A stretch of 50,011 nucleotides of DNA from Elusimicrobia bacterium HGW-Elusimicrobia-1 (GTDB lineage Bacteria; Elusimicrobiota; Endomicrobiia; PHAN01): assembly GCA_002841695.1 (NCBI GenBank), contig PHAN01000010.1:1-50011 (forward strand), written 5' to 3'. A program made the translations under genes and the position numbers. The notes below the pieces were generated by a model. That model did no database searches, had not been told where the DNA came from, and worked only from the letters and a program-made list of their open reading frames with translations. This document shows positions 48,976-50,011 of the stretch, in pieces. Each line of letters begins with the position of its first letter. Positions within the stretch are counted from its first letter, which is position 1.

Positions 48976-49185
48976 TGTAATTGAAAACTGCCTCCCTGAA
49001 GGTAAAGTTGCCCTTACCCATGGAGTAAAATACTCCCGATTGAAGCGGCAATACGTGCGGCGGGAGGAAGGATGGATAGGATACAGGAATTTGGGCAGCT
49101 AAAACACGAGAGTCAGCCCGGCTTGAAACGGCATTTGATTCTGCTATAATCGTCAATGGCCGGGCGGGGTCAGTTTTCGATTACA
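48976..49185. mobile_element. 210-bp IS-end-flanked remnant or miniature element
   Basis: The left end tgtaattgaaaactgcctcc and the reverse complement of the right end tgtaatcgaaaactgacccc agree in 17 of 21 positions and resemble ends of IS21-type elements. There is no transposase inside. A 25-codon open frame (49072-49149) with a good ggaggaagg ribosome-binding site may be a transposase-gene beginning or a chance frame. No target-site duplication is evident. Confidence 0.65.
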
Positions 49186-49454
49186 ACGGGGGCAAGATTC
49201 GGTTACATTGTACACTGGTATTCATTCTCCACTATGAACTCCAAATACAAATCAATGCAGCGTAGCAGCACTGCTCTGCTGTGCTCAATCGGATGAAAGA
49301 AAAAAGCCCTAAAGGACGAGAGTGCACCCGATTTGTCCGACAAAAGCGACTGCCGAGTTAATGGCAGTTATAAGCAATGCGCAGAAACAAATAAAAGAAA
49401 GCTTGAAGAATCTGCAAAAGTAATCTCGGGGTATGGGCAAGAAGGAGGATGATG
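49186..49454. other. Non-coding gap between IS remnant and last gene
   Basis: Nothing convincing apart from a small inverted repeat actgcc / ggcagt (49349-49354 and 49363-49368) and the ribosome-binding site of the next gene (aaggagg, 49442-49448). The missing right half of attC4 is not found here. Confidence 0.5.
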
Positions 49455-49985
49455 ATGGGTTCAACACGATACCACACAAGTCAATCTGCCGAATTTTTTG
49501 TTTACTCACAATTGCACAGATTAGAACTCAATGCTGTAATTACTTTAGGAAATGCAAAGGCCGTAGACATATTAGTTTATACACAAAGTAAAGAAACCCT
49601 AAAATTCGATGTTAAAGGGCTGAAAGTTAATAATTATTTTCTCGGCCTTAATGATTCAATCTGTGATAAATGTTTCTTTTACTGTTTTGTAATCCTCGGT
49701 AAAGATCCCACAGTCATGCCTATTGTCGGCATTGTGCCGTCCGATAAGTTGAAATTAATCTGTAATTATTGGAAAAGCAAAAACACTAAAAAAGACTATT
49801 CTGTACCTTCAAAGACAATATCTTATCTTCTGGCTAAAGAGTACGAGAAGGCGGCAGATTATATAATGAATGTTGTAAAATCAGACCAGGGATTCAAGGA
49901 AAATAAAGTTCTGTATGACCATATAAAAAACAAGGTGATTGTAAAAGATTTGGCACTAAAGTATAATAGTGTCAATGAAACTTGA
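49455..49985 (+). CDS. Small PD-(D/E)xK-like nuclease candidate
   Basis: 176 aa from ATG 49455 (two earlier ATGs are too close to the aaggagg ribosome-binding site). The N-terminal part has a helix with Glu13 (SAEFFVYSQL), then AVDILVY with Asp38 and LKFDVKG with Asp52-x-Lys54. This E...D...D-x-K order is typical of PD-(D/E)xK folds. The remainder contains a Cys-x-x-Cys (DKCFFYC region), a VGIVPSDKLKLI strand-helix and a charged tail. It may be a restriction-like nuclease of the island, complete within the window. Confidence in the fold is moderate. Confidence 0.5.
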   Translation: MGSTRYHTSQSAEFFVYSQLHRLELNAVITLGNAKAVDILVYTQSKETLKFDVKGLKVNNYFLGLNDSICDKCFFYCFVILGKDPTVMPIVGIVPSDKLKLICNYWKSKNTKKDYSVPSKTISYLLAKEYEKAADYIMNVVKSDQGFKENKVLYDHIKNKVIVKDLALKYNSVNET

Positions 49986-50011
49986 AACCTTTGAGTTCGT
50001 CGGAAAAAGCG

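Larger units (their letters stand above)
30595..50011. mobile_element. Integrative genomic island next to tRNA-His (right end not seen)
   Basis: The unit starts at a tRNA gene, carries a tyrosine integrase and an excisionase-like gene at that end, and continues with restriction-modification, nuclease, HEPN-like, SEC-C and cassette genes. Base composition is uneven, and the repeats typical of the core are missing. I found no second copy of the tRNA 3' part in the window, so the right end lies beyond 50 kb or has been lost. The region may be several layered insertions rather than one element. Confidence 0.5.

Noticed and set aside
49309-49509. 66-codon open frame on the - strand
   Set aside because: Overlaps the start and ribosome-binding site of the nuclease-like gene and lacks its own ribosome-binding site; the hydrophobic stretch looks accidental.
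1-50011. CRISPR array
   Set aside because: No set of regularly spaced 23-40 base direct repeats was found; the repeated modules are irregular REP-like elements.
31767-50011. Second attachment site (copy of the tRNA-His 3' end)
   Set aside because: No stretch similar to the tRNA T-arm and acceptor end was seen, so the right border of the island could not be set.

Overview
The window looks like a stretch of chromosome from a Gram-negative, probably uncultured bacterium. A G+C-rich housekeeping half (about 1-30.6 kb) is joined at a tRNA-His gene to an accessory half (30.6-50 kb). Lysine synthesis through a DapL-type aminotransferase, a lysine 2,3-aminomutase, a membrane pyrophosphatase, a single-chain alpha-glucan phosphorylase and a small predicted outer-membrane barrel would fit a lineage such as Elusimicrobiota or Omnitrophota. 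That placement is a weak inference: there is no rRNA gene here to anchor it.

Core, left part (+ strand, 0.2-16.3 kb): a lysine/threonine/folate cluster (dapA, a PPC-domain gene, dapB, a membrane protein, dapL, folK, an HU gene, a second DapL-like aminotransferase, hom), then tRNA-Thr, proA, a nadD-yqeK fusion, an LCP-family gene, rsfS, argS and a glucan phosphorylase. Many of these genes overlap by 4-50 bases and are probably co-transcribed. Core, middle part (- strand, 16.6-24.1 kb): an operon with a perfect sigma-70 promoter carrying an HTH gene, kamA and a small two-repeat protein; then hppA, an A+T-richer pair (beta-propeller and NlpC/P60-type proteins), an FMN-binding protein and cysE. 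Core, right part: valS-rph-rdgB and a barrel protein (+), then a B12-binding radical SAM gene (-). Short palindromic repeats of the 'cattgcgag / cttcgctcagaatgac' type fill the gaps of the core only. One 28-bp perfect palindrome sits in frame inside valS.

Accessory part: a tyrosine integrase whose last residues and stop codon are supplied by the tRNA-His gene, with an excisionase-like HTH gene and one unknown gene. Upstream of these lies a promoter, a strongly folded leader of about 157 nt and an intrinsic terminator, i.e. a candidate small RNA or attenuator. Next come a decayed cutA fragment, a small Zn-ribbon membrane protein, a DUF1016/YhcG nuclease and an intact cutA. Then follows a type III restriction-modification locus, mod (35.6 kb) to res (43.9 kb), which encloses three extra genes: an A+T-rich gene with an abortive-infection-like C-terminus, a HEPN-like gene, and a DUF4062/HATPase/winged-helix gene. 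A second, decayed mod 3' end lies between the first two of these, and three copies of GAGACGCAA sit just before res. After it come a small basic gene, a methyltransferase-tail remnant and a SEC-C/TPR gene.

From 46.07 to 48.98 kb the sequence is an integron-type gene-cassette array without a visible integron integrase. It holds four cassettes with recognisable attC sites, two of them showing the classic imperfect hairpin with extrahelical bases. The last attC is cut by a 210-bp IS-end-flanked remnant. The window ends with a small PD-(D/E)xK-like gene. Overall the right half behaves as a layered defence/mobile island: an integrase-delivered island, a type III R-M system with embedded cargo, and captured cassettes.
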